64,000 bases of DNA from Venturia oleaginea. Lineage: Eukaryota > Ascomycota > Dothideomycetes > Venturiales > Venturiaceae. Of this stretch, positions 1-11,857 are shown piece after piece. The notes under the pieces were generated by a model. That model saw nothing but the letters and a program-made list of their open reading frames with translations. It did not search any database and was not told where the DNA came from. The translations under genes and the position numbers were made by a program. The DNA lies in assembly GCA_013176395.1 (NCBI GenBank), contig JABMLP010000007.1, forward strand, positions 1,302,001 through 1,366,000. Direction: 5' to 3'. Each line of letters starts with the position of its first letter. Within the stretch, counting starts at the first letter, position 1.

Positions 1-1296
1 TACTATGGGCGTCTGACGTGGCTTGTCATACCGAAGAGCGGGTGTCTTCTCCTCGTATCGATGAGAGGGCGTTTTCTCCTCCTGCTTACGCGAGCGTATC
101 CTCTCCTCCTGCCTAAGCGAACGTGTCTTCTCCTCCTGTTTAAGCAACCGCGATTTCTTCTCTTCCTGAGGTGGAAGTGTAGCCTCTACAGCGCGTGTAA
201 CCATGTCGGGGTCTTCTGGAAGAGCTTTCATCACACGTTTCGAGTAGCGCGAGATTGGCGCCGGAATCCGGTCGTCGCGCTGCGTCCTTCGCGAGGTTGT
301 TGATCCCCGTGGGGAGTTGGCATGGGATGGAGCACGAGACGATCGATGCGATTGTGATTCTTTTGAATGACCAGGTGCCTATTGGATCTTAGCATTTGCA
401 TTCAATCCCTCAGCATGCAGACATACCAGGCTCCTCCTAGAAGCCACTCCAGCACGCTTCGACATCTCGGTGAGAATGTTGCTAAGCTGTGCAATGGCTA
501 CGCCCAAACTGTTGCCCTTCATCTGCAACGTCCCGAGACACTGCAGCCAGCCTTCCGCATTGGCCTGCATTGTATGGTATATCTCAATCGAGCCAGCATC
601 ATCCTCGGGCCAATCCCCAGCAATTCTTTTCAGGTAACGCGCCGTTTCTGCTGTAGATTCCATGGCCTTTTTGATGTCGACGTACGAATCGTTCATGAGC
701 GTGCCAGTTCGACTGACTACCTGCTCGATTCGATCGTTACCCTCAACGATCGATGTCCGAAATTGTTTGTCGTCCAACATGGCATCAAATATGCTGGCAT
801 GTTCCAAGGGGAGCTTCAGGTAGTTGATCCGTTCCTTTATATCTGCCAGGGCCAAGTCCAGGTCCTCCTCGGTCGTCGCAACGAAGTGATCGACCTCGTC
901 GACATGTCTCTGCAATATCTTGACCACCTCTTCATCCGATTTTGCCAGCTGCTGGTGTAGCAAGTGCACACCAAAGGCAATCTGTGCCAGTATCTTTGTG
1001 AGCGGATGGTACCTGGCTTCGGGAGCAGCTCTCCATCTCGCGTTGTATGTGTCGATGGGCTGGTTCGTGTCAAGCAATCGTGCCCGTCGTGCTTTGGCAC
1101 CAAGCTTCTTCAGTGTGTTTTCTGGCAGAGCAGCGTCTTCTATTGATTCTGTAAAGGGTCCCTGCATGGACGAGATTGGATGCTTTGGCGCTTCCGGTTC
1201 ATCTTCGTCCTCGTCCGAGATGTCCTCGTCGACTTCGGTACTTGGCCTGCCACTGTAGTTGTATCTTGCGTGGGCTCTCTGTTGCAGACTCGCCAT
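1..1296 (-). CDS. Conserved fungal protein of unknown function, 3' end beyond window
   Basis: The gene starts at 1296 and reads off the left edge. Exon 1 (427-1296) encodes an acidic N-terminus (DEDISDEDEDEPE), a helical middle rich in charged heptad-like stretches (about residues 95-270), and no domain I recognise. The uninterrupted frame stops at 379, but GTATGT at 426, a TGCTAAG branch site and an ATAG acceptor at 379 define a 48-nt phase-0 intron whose last three bases are that stop. After splicing the frame continues to base 1 as a basic Ser/Arg-rich tail with degenerate repeats of the KQEEKTRS type. The repeats suggest a low-complexity, possibly coiled tail. Function unknown; the coding status is secure from the frame length and the intron signals. 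Confidence 0.75.
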
Positions 1297-2204
1297 CTTG
1301 GGTCTTTCGAAGCCGAATTTCGGGCGGAGAGAAGCAATAGTATAGCTGTAATGGGTGGCAATGAATGCAAGGTCCTATTGGAATGGCTGTGTGCATCCAA
1401 CGCGATGCAAGGTCACGGAAGGCAAGGCAGAGATAACATAATGAGTTTCAGGAGAGATTCTGCCTGTGGACAAAGGATCTTTCGCGCGTGAAGCAGAGCA
1501 CGGTCAAGATGCAGGATGGGAGAAGCGCTAGGTTGCAGAATTCTGGGTCAAGAATGGCAGAACAGGAGACAGGAAACGACAGCAAGGAGGATGCCAGGAG
1601 GATTTGTCTGCATACGATTCATATGTGTAGAGAACAACTAGTGATCGACTGGTGCGGCCTTATTTGAGCGACAGGTTCTTCACACGGCCCCTGAACGACA
1701 CACGCCGCGTTGAAAACTAGGAGCGTGAGGTGTGAGGCGTGGCGGATGAACGACTCGAAAGAAGAAATGGTACAAAACGTAGGAGTTGATCAGGGGCAGT
1801 TGAAGTTGTTTTCTTGGTGTTGCTGTAGTTTTTGGTTGGTCTGAAGCACATACAAGGCTGGTCTTCAGGCTATGGATCTGGTGTTTGTCCCAACGTCCCT
1901 AACGAACCACAGGCACGAGCTCTCGGGGTGTCGCAAATCAACGGTCGGACATAATATTTTAGTGTCACCGAACCCGTCTTTTCCCTGGCGATCGCCTTCC
2001 GAATAACGTGGCATTTCACCCGCTATTCATGTTCGTCGCCCTTATAAAAACTTCAACAAATCCCTTAGAGGGCGATGTTACAGATCACCTCAAGGCTGAA
2101 GAGCAGGAAGGCAGGACTCGCAAAGAATGGTTGGATGATAAGAAGTTATTGGTGCGACGGGGTCAGTCCTAAGGGAGAATAGTACGTGTAGGAGTCACGT
2201 GATA
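1297..2204. other. Intergenic, upstream region of the left-edge gene
   Basis: About 0.9 kb upstream of the left-edge gene. It presumably holds that gene's promoter and 5' UTR. I see no ORF with family character, no RNA gene and no clear repeat. Confidence 0.5.
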
Positions 2205-2280
2205 TTCCCACAGTTCCCACAGGTCTTGGCAAGGCTTACAGGTGTGGGAAGTGTGGGAAGAGCCGAGAGGTGTGGGAATA
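2205..2280. repeat. Inverted-repeat hairpin built from TTCCCACA units
   Basis: The left arm (2205-2224) carries two TTCCCACA units. The right arm (2238-2259) carries two TGTGGGAA units, giving a stem of about 17 bp with one internal mismatch. A third TGTGGGAATA at 2271-2280 pairs with TATTCCCACA at 2203-2212. It may be a fold-back transposon remnant or a cluster of opposed protein-binding sites; nothing here decides between these. Confidence 0.5.
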
Positions 2281-4201
2281 CATCTTGGCACCCAGAACCA
2301 GAACGGTATATAGGGAGGACGTTGGACGGACTTTCCTTTCTCTCCTCGTGGTTATCTCATGTTATGTTTCTCACATAGGAGCTTCTTCAACCTACTACAG
2401 TAACGACCTTTTACTTAGATACAATCAAGCACAAGTCATATGCATATGAAGCAAGCCCACCCCCAACCTTCATACTAACCGACAAGCGTTGAGGATTGAT
2501 CTGAGGATCAAATCGGTTAGACGACAATTGAATTGGAAGATACATCGGACGGCTAGGATCTAGTGAGCCTCCAAAGAACCTGAGCAAGGGAATGTACTTA
2601 AGATAAGTACTTCCAGACTGATATTGCCCTTACCCCAAACCCGCGGATCAGAACAAGAGAACACAGGTGTCAAGAAGGTCTTGACATAATCAACTGTGTT
2701 GAGAAACGAGTTTACAACTCGACCCGTGTAGGAACCGTCCGAGGACAACGTTACTAATCCATGTATTAGCCTGGCATCTAGTGGCCGCGAGGAACAAAAG
2801 CAAGTTTCTTTAACCTATAATATCACCGTACCCATCTCCCCATCAACATCAGAAATTGTATACTTACCCACAATTGATATTCGTGTACAAAGTCATAGGT
2901 AAGGAATCACCTCGCAAAACGAGCATAGGGGTGTTCAGGAAATAGGATCCTTCCAACCGTACCTCTCTTTCTTCTCTCCCCTTTCTCTATCGGTATGATA
3001 TAACTCGATTGGACTCGGTTGAAGGCTGGGACTTCAGAGATTAAGCATATATCGGGAGGTCTTATTCTGCGGAACACGATCTGTATCATCATTATCGTAG
3101 GGTTACCTTTCGGCAGTCCACCAAGAATCGTACGAGACCAGTTTGTCGACCTCCAGCCTAGAAAAGTCGCAGGATGTGACCCAATTATTTTTAGCAACTG
3201 CGTCTCCTTATGTAGCCTGGTCATCGCTGGCGTCTCCTGGTCGTTGATCTGGTAGCCTACTAACTTGCACTCGCCTATCACGAGGTCGAGCGAATTCCGT
3301 TGTTTAAGCGCCCAGGTAAACATGGACCGATTTCGCAGCGTCTGTGTAGAGACGTCAAACATTGTATTTTTCGGCCTCATCGATTGCGAGGAGAGGGTGT
3401 GAATTTCCCTACACATGTAATCGGTTATATGGAGAATTGAAACAGCTTAAGCAATAATTTCGTCGATTAGCCAAAGGATGAGGCATCAATCGACGGTCCA
3501 AAACACCCAGTGCGCGGTGCCGTCAATCTACCGCCCTTCCAACCATCTGGAGGAAGAAAATACCGTTTCTTTTCCAAGGGCCCTGAAGTCGAGATCGATA
3601 ATGATAACTCTCTTGCGAAACAATTTTTCAAGTTGCCAGAAATCTATCGATAACGATCTCGCATTGAAAGTTTCGTTTTGATTTCGAGTTGTCGTCAAAG
3701 GGTAGGAGAATACTGGAAAACATAATATGTACATATCGTGCATTGAGCCGTCACTACCGATAGCTAGCTAGCTATAAATCAGCTAACCACCACCAGCACA
3801 ATCGTCTAAACATCCAGTAGTATGTACTAGTTTTCCATGCCCCTCTCTTCCATCTCTTTTTCCCAGCTCCCCTTCCTATCAAACCTTCCTATACTCCTAT
3901 GCTGACATCTATGTGCATCGTGCACGAATTGCCTTCTACCCTCCAGGTAGCCAGTGAGGCCATGCCCAAGCCTCGAATCTCAGTAGTTCCATCTTCCAAA
4001 CGCCATACAGAAACAAATGTGCATTTCCACCGGGTATTATGATTGCGCGGGGCTTCCGAATGATCCTGTAAGCCCGAAATTTGTAGGATCCAAGCCACTC
4101 TATCCACCCAGTTTATGACGAGAACCAAGGCGATGATAAATATGGAACATAGAAGGTAAACATTCATGTAGGGAGGATGCCCGTGAGGATCTTGCATCGA
4201 T
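2281..4201. other. Intergenic, possibly transposon-derived, no supported gene
   Basis: Between the hairpin and the MED14 stop codon I find no convincing gene. A 169-codon minus-strand frame (2907-3416) has no recognisable domain and no splice context. Text around 2300-2560 (TATA-like run, then short direct and inverted words) resembles a decayed LTR but shows no second copy in the window. A CTAGCTAGCTA run lies near 3760. The last ~300 bp should contain the MED14 3' UTR. Confidence 0.4.
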
Positions 4202-7200
4202 TCACTCCAGCGTAATCACGGTCGGTCCATCACACGCCAGATCTGATGCAGCTTCCGTCTTCCTGCATCCACTGACCGCCTTATCCAACCGCAGAAGTGG
4301 ATCCTCGACGGCCTTCACGTCCGCCACAATCATGCTGCTCATGCCTGACCATCCATCGCCCACGCTCTTGAATAGCTCCGTGATAGTGTCGTTCAACATC
4401 GGGTAGGTCTTTGCTCTCTCCTCTTTTTGCGCGGTCGTTATTGGTTCCTGGATGATCCATTCCAGTGTGTCTTTAATAAGCTTCAATCTGATCTCAAAGA
4501 AGCATGGCGGATTCGAGTACGAGAGACGGAAGTGATCCGGATTTCTTGCATGTATCACAGGCCGATTCGAAGTAGCACTAGTAACGTGCCGAAGCCCGAT
4601 GGTGTCAAAAGCGGTAAGCAGTGGTAGAGTGAACCCTAATGCTATGGTGAAGTTCTTGAAGCCATCAGGGCCATCATTCACCACCGCTTCCAGCAGACGT
4701 TGAATTCTGCGGTGTGGGTTGTCAGGCTTGATGGCCAGTTTGACCGGAGTGGTCTCGTTTCCTGTGAACAGGAGTTCCATCTCAAAGTCATTCGCATAGG
4801 TGAACACAACTCGGCTCAGCGAGATGTCTTTGCAGTCTAATCCACGCTGTTTCAAAACGTCCGCAAAGTTGCATACTCGTCCCATCGTTCGGAGCTGAGC
4901 GATCAGGCGGTTCACACACGAAGTCCCCAGGCCTGTCCTGAGATGGAGTGAGAAGCTGCCGGATGAGCTTAACCAAAGGTCGTCGTTTCTGGTTCGATGT
5001 AGGATCTCTCTCAATCGAGCGGGATGCCGCATCATGCCCTTAGCTTGCAGCCTCACCGTGCCCAGGTCCGTATCGAAGCCAAGATAAGATATCTGGAGCA
5101 AGTCGGCTGCGAATTGGTTGTTGAATGTAAAATCTTTGATTAACGAAGAAAATCGAACACAAAGCGCGGGAAGGGTTTTGGAGTTGGATGGTTCCTGGGG
5201 AGAATCGACATATCCTTCTTGGTTATATAGCACGTAGCGAACAGCGCTGGGAACACTGAGCTTGACAAGAGACCTGTTCGCTTCCCAGAGAGAGATTGCG
5301 CGCTGTGCAAAGTTCGCAATGTTCTTGAAAGATAATGACGATAGTGGAGGCTCGAGACCGCTGATGGTCTTGGTGGGGAGACGTCGACACTCAGTAAGTC
5401 GATAGGCATCGGATATAAATTTTCTGCTTGCACTGTCAGCATCATCGTCGGCCGGGGGTCAAAGCTACTTGCATTTCGGCTGCCCACCAAGATTCGCCAC
5501 TCAGGTTGACAGAGTACGCGATGTACCACTTCGTCGCCTTCCAACCTCGCGCCTGGTAGAAACCGTGTCGGAGGACTTCGACTCCCATTTTCGTTTTCAC
5601 ATCCTCCTCATTAACAGCGATCTTCATCAGTTTCCAGCCTGATCTTTCTGCTTGATGACATATGCTATCTTGGATGTCGTAGGCAAGATATCGCATGAGC
5701 ATCATGTGCATTTTGGTCGGATCTTTCTGGATCTCCAGTTCAGACTGTGCCAGAGATGCCGCAGCAGTGGCTGGGCTAATAACTGGACGACCAGTTACAC
5801 CATCGATAGTCAATGTAACTGCTTGGTGGTTTCCTGATTTGGCAAGTCAAGATGTTGTCCACAGTTTCCATGTCCGATTTTGCTAGATTGGAATTTATCG
5901 TTTCTCGTGCGTGTGCTGGAAGGGCGGCCTTAATATTCTCGAGTTTCGCATGTGTTGATTGCAGGATGTGTCCAACGTGCAGAGCAACGACTCTTTTCAA
6001 TAGTTGCTCGAACGATAGCTCTTTCAATTCGATGGGAATAGTCGCGTCGGGCACCTCTCTCCCATTCCGCATCCACCTGACCTTGAGGAAAGAACTGATG
6101 GCATCATTGTCGGACGCAAGCCGTCGCATCTTCTTCTTCCCACTGTCAATGCCTATCTCCAACCAGCTCTTTGTTTGCGGTGATTCCGTCCAATACTGCA
6201 CCACCAGTACACGATGAACTTGTTCGATATGTAGTGACGAAGCCCAATTCCCTCTACTTAACTCAATTGCCTGTCGTTTCAAAACCGATATTTTGTGCGT
6301 GAGAATAAAGCTATGTATGAAGTCGCACGCGCCGCGCAAGCTGTTTTCAGCAAGAATCGCGTTGAGCTTGAATTCAATCTCGTTTCGTAAGAAGCCGTCG
6401 GCAACCTGTGGCGCTGGATTGAAGAGGAACCTTACGTCCAAAAAATAAAATGGCAAGGCCGGATCCTCGCCTGTGATATAAACATCCAACTCGAATTCGG
6501 AAGGAAAGCTGAAGGTTGCGCGACCATTGGCGATTCGGTAGTTCCGTAGCTGAGGGATCAGGTTCTCCTGAACAACAAGCCGTATGTTGAGCATGGTATC
6601 TAGCGTGTTGAGGACTTTTAGCATTCGCTTTGCTTTCAGTGGCGGTGACGGTAGAAATCCAATGTCCGTCATCCAAGGGACTTTGCCCGTCGACAAAACG
6701 GCCAGAGCAGTCTCCATGTCTGGACTTCGTATCTTCAAGGGTTGAAGGGCTCTTTTCATCACCGCGAGTTCTTTGCCAGCATTGTCATAGCACTGTTGCA
6801 ACTCGTGTAACCACGTTTTGATATCAATCATCTGTCCCATTTGCTTGCCTGCTTGTTCACTCCATTGTATAAGCACCATCAGCTTCACGAGTCTTGTCCT
6901 ATGCTTGTTCACGATCTCTAGAAGCTCCTTTTTCTTTTGCTGGTTGACGTCTGGTTTGTTGGCAGCATAAGGAGGCACGCCATTCGTCATCGGTAATGGT
7001 CTTTTCTCCAGCGACAGAACCATATCCTCCAACCCTCTGTGGCATAGCTCAGCAACTCTTTCGATGAGCGTCCCCAGCGACATCCCGCAGTCCAAGTGTC
7101 TTAGTTCAGGTGGTAGACTTCCTACCGACGCGGCGACAGGGGAGGAAGGTGAGACGCCATTTGGTGTGGGATATGGACTATGCGTGTCTCCGTTCGTGAG

Positions 7201-7311
7201 CGCATGTGCCTTTTGTTTTCCTGGATGCCTTGCATCTCCAGCCGACGCAGCCTGCTTGCCGATGCCGATGACGCCATTAGATTCCATCCTATTCAGTAGG
7301 ACTCCCGGCAT
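4202..7311 (-). CDS. MED14: Mediator complex subunit 14 (Med14/Rgr1), two apparent frameshifts
   Basis: Med14 is the scaffold subunit joining the Mediator head, middle and tail during RNA polymerase II transcription in the nucleus. The start MPGVLLNR (7309-7311) is preferred over an in-frame start 11 codons upstream because the protein family typically begins MPGV. The N-terminal third carries the conserved Med14 region (LPPELRHLDCGMSLGTLIER, then WSEQAGKQMGQMIDIKTWL). The protein ends PTVITLE at 4202. Coding continues in three successive frames with no usable intron between them. The first shift lies within 5821-5834; the second is at a run of five G on the plus strand (5454-5458). The interval is 3110 nt, exactly two bases more than 1036 codons, so removing one base at each site gives an uninterrupted protein of 1035 residues. 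As the subunit is essential or nearly so in fungi, assembly indels are more likely than a pseudogene. Confidence 0.9.
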
Positions 7312-8942
7312 GCCTTCCTCTCGCTCCCACCAGTCCTGGCACACCCACCGTCGGCCTTTCCAGTAGCGGGTTGTCCTCCGACGATGGTCGTTAGGAGTGT
7401 CTGCAGGTTGGGACGATGGTGGTGGTTTATAGTGCGGTAGACGTCGTGAATGCAGCAGTTGTTTTTCGGAGCCAGGAGCACGTATTTGTTGTCGCCAGGC
7501 GCGGAACGATCACCTCGACATCGGTGGATAGGTGTTGGTGTAGCTAAGAAGTTTGCGCGGTGCAAGCCTGGTCTGCGCGTGAGATGGAATCGAGGCCGCG
7601 GTGTTGCGCAGGTGAGCGCAGCGATTGAGGCTAGGGTACAGGATCGTCGAAGTAAGGTCGGGGGTTGTGGAAGATGATATAGGCGTGTGGTGAGATTACG
7701 TGGGTGAAGTCGTTCGCTGGTGGTGTGTATTGTCCAGTCCAAGATTGATGATGGCGCTAGAAAGTCGGCAGGAGCGTCCAGAGAGATGGGAAATCATGCA
7801 GGTGCACCTCAACAATGTCACAATCCTTCTTTGCGCAAACATTCACCGAAACAACAAATCGATGGCAGCAATCCGTGGGCGTCAGGATGCAAGCAGCAAG
7901 CAGCGAGCAGGCGAAGGGTCTGGTTCGCCTGTTGACATTGGTCACAATTTGCCATGGAATGGCTGGTTAAGGCAGAGCATCATCCACGCAAACGACAGAA
8001 GGAGCACTCGTTACAACGTTGCGATTCGGTGATAACCAGAGCGTCTCTCTCCCTCTAGCTGGTTTCGATGGCCGGGTAGTCGTCGCAGAGTGCTGGAGTC
8101 GAGTGAAGGCTTCGCATTAGCACGCCTGTATTCCAACCTCATCCTCGTTGGCCATAACTCCAATTATCTTCCAGACGTTTGTTCTGGAAAGACAGAAAGC
8201 CATTCCGTGTCTCTCCATCGCCAAGCCAGACTCATACTAGCATGGACGTGGAACAGTCGTCTTTCTAGATGAAACGACTGAGCTTCTGCAACCTGACCCC
8301 GACCTGCTTCTTCCCAGTTCCCAGTCCACGTCTGCGCAAGTCAAGTCACGCCAAGCCTGAGGGCGATGATAGTTGCAAAGCCCTGTTCTGTAGCGAGATG
8401 GGAAGGCTCGGTATATTCTGTTGCAACCAAGTAGAATGATGGGTTCCCAATGAGTCCACCTCACCATAAACCAGAGGTACATGTCCATACACAAAGGCAT
8501 TCGCTTGGAAGCGAGGTGGAAAAGAGAAGAGCTAGCTCCCGACCCCTGTCCACCTTCTGTGATTGTATCTGATAGCTCTATCTTGAACCTCGAAGGATTC
8601 CACAGTGCCTGTACATAGAACCACCCTTCCTGCAGCTCCCAATTCTCGGGAACAATATCTACAATCATCGCCAGTTGACAATCTTTATTCCTCTCACAGC
8701 TTGAAGGAGCAAAGCCCAGCTCAGCCTGTCGAGCTTCGGCAAATCCATACCTATCTCCCAACTGACGAAAGCAAAGCCTCCACAATCCCAGACGATTCCC
8801 CGAAGAGTGCCTATCCAAGCTCGTGCCTTCTTCTGCTTCGAACCGTACCCTTCTCCCTCTCTGTCATGGAGAGACTGGAGAAACGCCATTATCTCACCAT
8901 GAAATAATCGCCTTCCGGCCAATCAGGCTCCCTCCCTGCGTC
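7312..8942. other. Intergenic between divergent MED14 and ATG22
   Basis: About 1.6 kb between two divergently transcribed genes, presumably holding both promoters. A 193-codon minus-strand frame (8237-8818) has no recognisable domain and I do not accept it as a gene. No repeat or RNA gene was recognised. Confidence 0.5.
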
Positions 8943-11411
8943 ATGCTGCTGAACGCTGCTGCCGAGCCTGAGCGCGGTCGCCGTAATACGCCAAAACACA
9001 AAACATCAATTCGCTCCGAATCTTTCTCACACTCCAACGAGGCTGACGATGAACGAACACCCTCCGAGCGTTCAACCAACATGGGACCGGACTCTGAGAA
9101 CGTGCGCGCTTCTGTCGACATGCCATTGTATGTTGAAAGCGCCTTGTTTGAGAGCTGAATGCTGATTTCGAGCTTTCAGATACGAAGGGGAGGATACTTC
9201 TTTGACAAGCAAGAAGGAGCTTCGTGGATTTTACATGTATGGATGGGCTGCTGAGGTACCTTTACGCAATGGCAATGGCAATGGCAATCTCGTCAGCTTC
9301 CTAACAAACCCCTAGGTCTTTGTGGTTTGCGGCATGGCCAGCTTCATCCCCATAACGCTCGAGCAGCTGGCCAGAGAAAGAGGATGGGTCGAGGGAGACA
9401 GATCGCAGTCATGCAAGGCTGGACTCGAGGTGCCAGACATTCCACACCGAAACTCGACCACGATAGCTCGTCCTCCGCATGAAGTTCGCCAATGCATCGT
9501 CGAAATCCTGGGTTTCGAGATCAATACAGCCTCATTCGCCATGTACACTTTCAGCATATCGGTCTTGGTCCAAGCATTGCTCATTATATCTATCAGCGCT
9601 GCAGCAGATCATGGAAAGTTTCGAAGGAAGCTATTGGTCACTTCTGCATTCACAGGGTCAATTGCGACAATGCTGTTTTTGCCCGTCGTGCCAGAGTATC
9701 TTGGGTGGGGAGCTGTTCTTGCAGTCATAGCCAACACAGCATTTGGAACCTCGTTCGTGTTGCTCAACTCGTTCCTTCCGCTGCTTGTCAGACACCATCC
9801 GTCGGTTCAGCTTGTGGACGAGGAAACGAGCGACGAGGAAGATACATACGAGGTGGAAGAAGATGGTCATACGTATCCTACCGAGACGTCCTCATTGCTC
9901 AATCGCACACAATCCGTACTGAAGCCATACTATCCCCCACCTCCAGTCACGACTTCTCGCGAGCTACACATATCAACGAAGATCTCATCTTATGGAATTG
10001 GAATCGGTTACATCGCAGCTCTCATAGTCCAAGCGGCTTCTATCATCACCGTCCGCGCCATGAAGTCGTCACTCTTGTCTCTCCGCTTAGCCCTGTTCAT
10101 CATAGGGGCATGGTGGTTCGTATTCACGATCCCAACAGCAATTTGGTTACGATCAAGACCAGGCCCACCAATTCATCTTAGTCCTAATCAGACACGGTTT
10201 GGAGCCGGTTTCGCATACTTCACCTATTCCTGGAGGTCACTTTGGAGAACGATCAAACAAGCACGGAGACTCAAAGACTGTCTCCTCTTCTTGGGAGCAT
10301 GGTTTTTGTTGTCCGATGCGGTTGCCACTGTCAGTGGGACAGCAATTTTGTTTGCGAAAACTTCTCTGGAAATGCAACCTGCAGCTTTAGCTTTGATCAC
10401 TGTTACGGCTACGCTCTCAGGTATTGTCGGCGCATTCTCATGGAGTAAGGTTTCGAATATGATGGGTCTGAAACCAACGCATACCATTATGGCATGTATT
10501 TTGCTGTTTGAAACTATTCCTATCTATGGCCTGCTCGGTTACATTCCAGCAATTCGTCGATGGGGTGTAATTGGTCTTCAGCAACCTTGGGAGATGTAAG
10601 TATTTGCGTGGCCCTGCTCTTTCTTTACATCCCTTGTTCCTTGGGAAATTGCTTGAAAGAGTCCGAGCATGTGTGGCATCACAGCTATTTTGGAAATTCA
10701 GTTCTTCGAAGCGATAACTTCACCCAACACGTCATGGTTGATTTAGTATCGACGACGATATGTGGCAATCCGAAACGAAATTGCTGGCAACTTTTGGAGC
10801 TCGATCTCATTTCCAGGGAGGTGGGGAGCGTTTTCTTCACGGGTTTCGCCGCCGTGTTCGCAAGGCTGAGCGTAACCGAAATGAAGGATTGCTATGGCGT
10901 CAATAGCGACCGGATGATATTCGAAAAACACAATGGACGCTAACTCAAAATGTGCATGCAGGTACCCTCTTGGCATCGTGTATGGATTTGTTATGGGTGG
11001 TCTAAGTTCATTCTGTCGATCACTGTTTGGCGAGCTCATTCCGCCGGGCTTCGAGGCGGCATTCTACGCACTCTATGCCATCACGGACAAAGGTTCGAGC
11101 ATATTTGGCCCTGCTATCGTAGGTGCCATAACAAACGCATATGGAGAAATTCGTCCGGTAAGCGCATTTCGCTCTTGAATTGGGCGATCGTAATATACTA
11201 ACCATGACAGGCCTTCTTCTTCTTGGCGGTTTTGATTGGGCTGCCATTTCCGTTGATGCTGTTTGTGGATGTGGAACGTGGGCGCAGGGAGGGAATCGGG
11301 TTGGCTAAAGAATTGGAGGAAGTAGAGGCCTTGGACGCTGCCAGCGTGCATGCCGATGCAGGGCCTGTTGGCTTGATTGATGCTGAGGCGGGGGCGGCGG
11401 GTTCTGGATAG
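8943..11411 (+). CDS. ATG22: Autophagy-related protein 22, vacuolar amino acid exporter
   Basis: Atg22 is a vacuolar membrane protein of the major facilitator type that releases amino acids from autophagic breakdown. Five exons fit: 8943-9127, 9180-9255, 9316-10595, 10962-11157 and 11211-11411 (645 residues). Residues 1-60 are hydrophilic and Ser/Glu-rich; the family segment then begins at [17 protein letters not shown]. About ten or more hydrophobic segments follow, interrupted by an acidic loop ([17 protein letters not shown]) between early membrane spans. The last exons carry [18 protein letters not shown] and a final span. Intron 2 contains a GGCAAT triplicate. Intron 3 (10596-10961) is unusually long at 366 nt but has a good donor GTAAGT and branch/acceptor GCTAAC...GCAG. 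The start codon is inferred; an in-frame ATG also exists 40 codons upstream. Confidence 0.9.
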
Positions 11412-11857
11412 ATTTATATGTAGATACTTGTGTCCAATCCAACGGCCTGGGCAGATATTAATAATCGTCGGATAACTTAGCGCTCACGCATTACAATCTC
11501 TGCTGCAAATGTTTTCTGGCGTGTAATTGTACCGCCGGGTGACTGGCGTGAAGTTTGTTTTCAAGTGCTAGAATGTTGACAAAAGAACAAGAATGATCGA
11601 ACCAGGGCGATTCTGTGCCTCACAGATGTTACCCGTTGAACGTTTTTAATTAAGCTGGGGTCTGTGATATGTCGGGATTAGGGCAAGGTTTAAAGAAAGG
11701 CTGAGCCAGGGTCCGAGCTGTGGACAGCCGACAGTTGAACACTTGTCTTCTTTGGAACCTATACATAATCTCAAACTCGCCAATCAATCATATCAGTCTT
11801 TCTCTCAAATCGCCTCTTCTTCTACATTCCCTCCAATCCTTTCATACAATATACACC
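11412..11857. other. ATG22 3' region and PDI promoter
   Basis: About 450 bp between two plus-strand genes. Pyrimidine-rich sequence (CTTTCTCTC type) precedes the PDI start, as is common in highly expressed fungal genes. Nothing else was recognised. Confidence 0.5.

Noticed and set aside
2907..3416. 169-codon minus-strand frame
   Set aside because: No recognisable domain, no leader or splice signals, surrounded by repeat-like DNA; kept only in the intergenic note.
3889..4197. 102-codon minus frame with one hydrophobic segment just after the MED14 stop
   Set aside because: Lies in the MED14 3' region, no family signal, a hydrophobic stretch alone is weak evidence.
5456..5500. 36-45 nt intron in MED14 starting GTAGCT
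   Set aside because: Donor is weak and the exon phases do not match; a one-base indel at the G5 run explains the frame exactly.
8237..8818. 193-codon minus frame in the MED14-ATG22 interval
   Set aside because: Composition (many Arg, Cys, Trp) looks like chance translation and it occupies the promoter region of ATG22.
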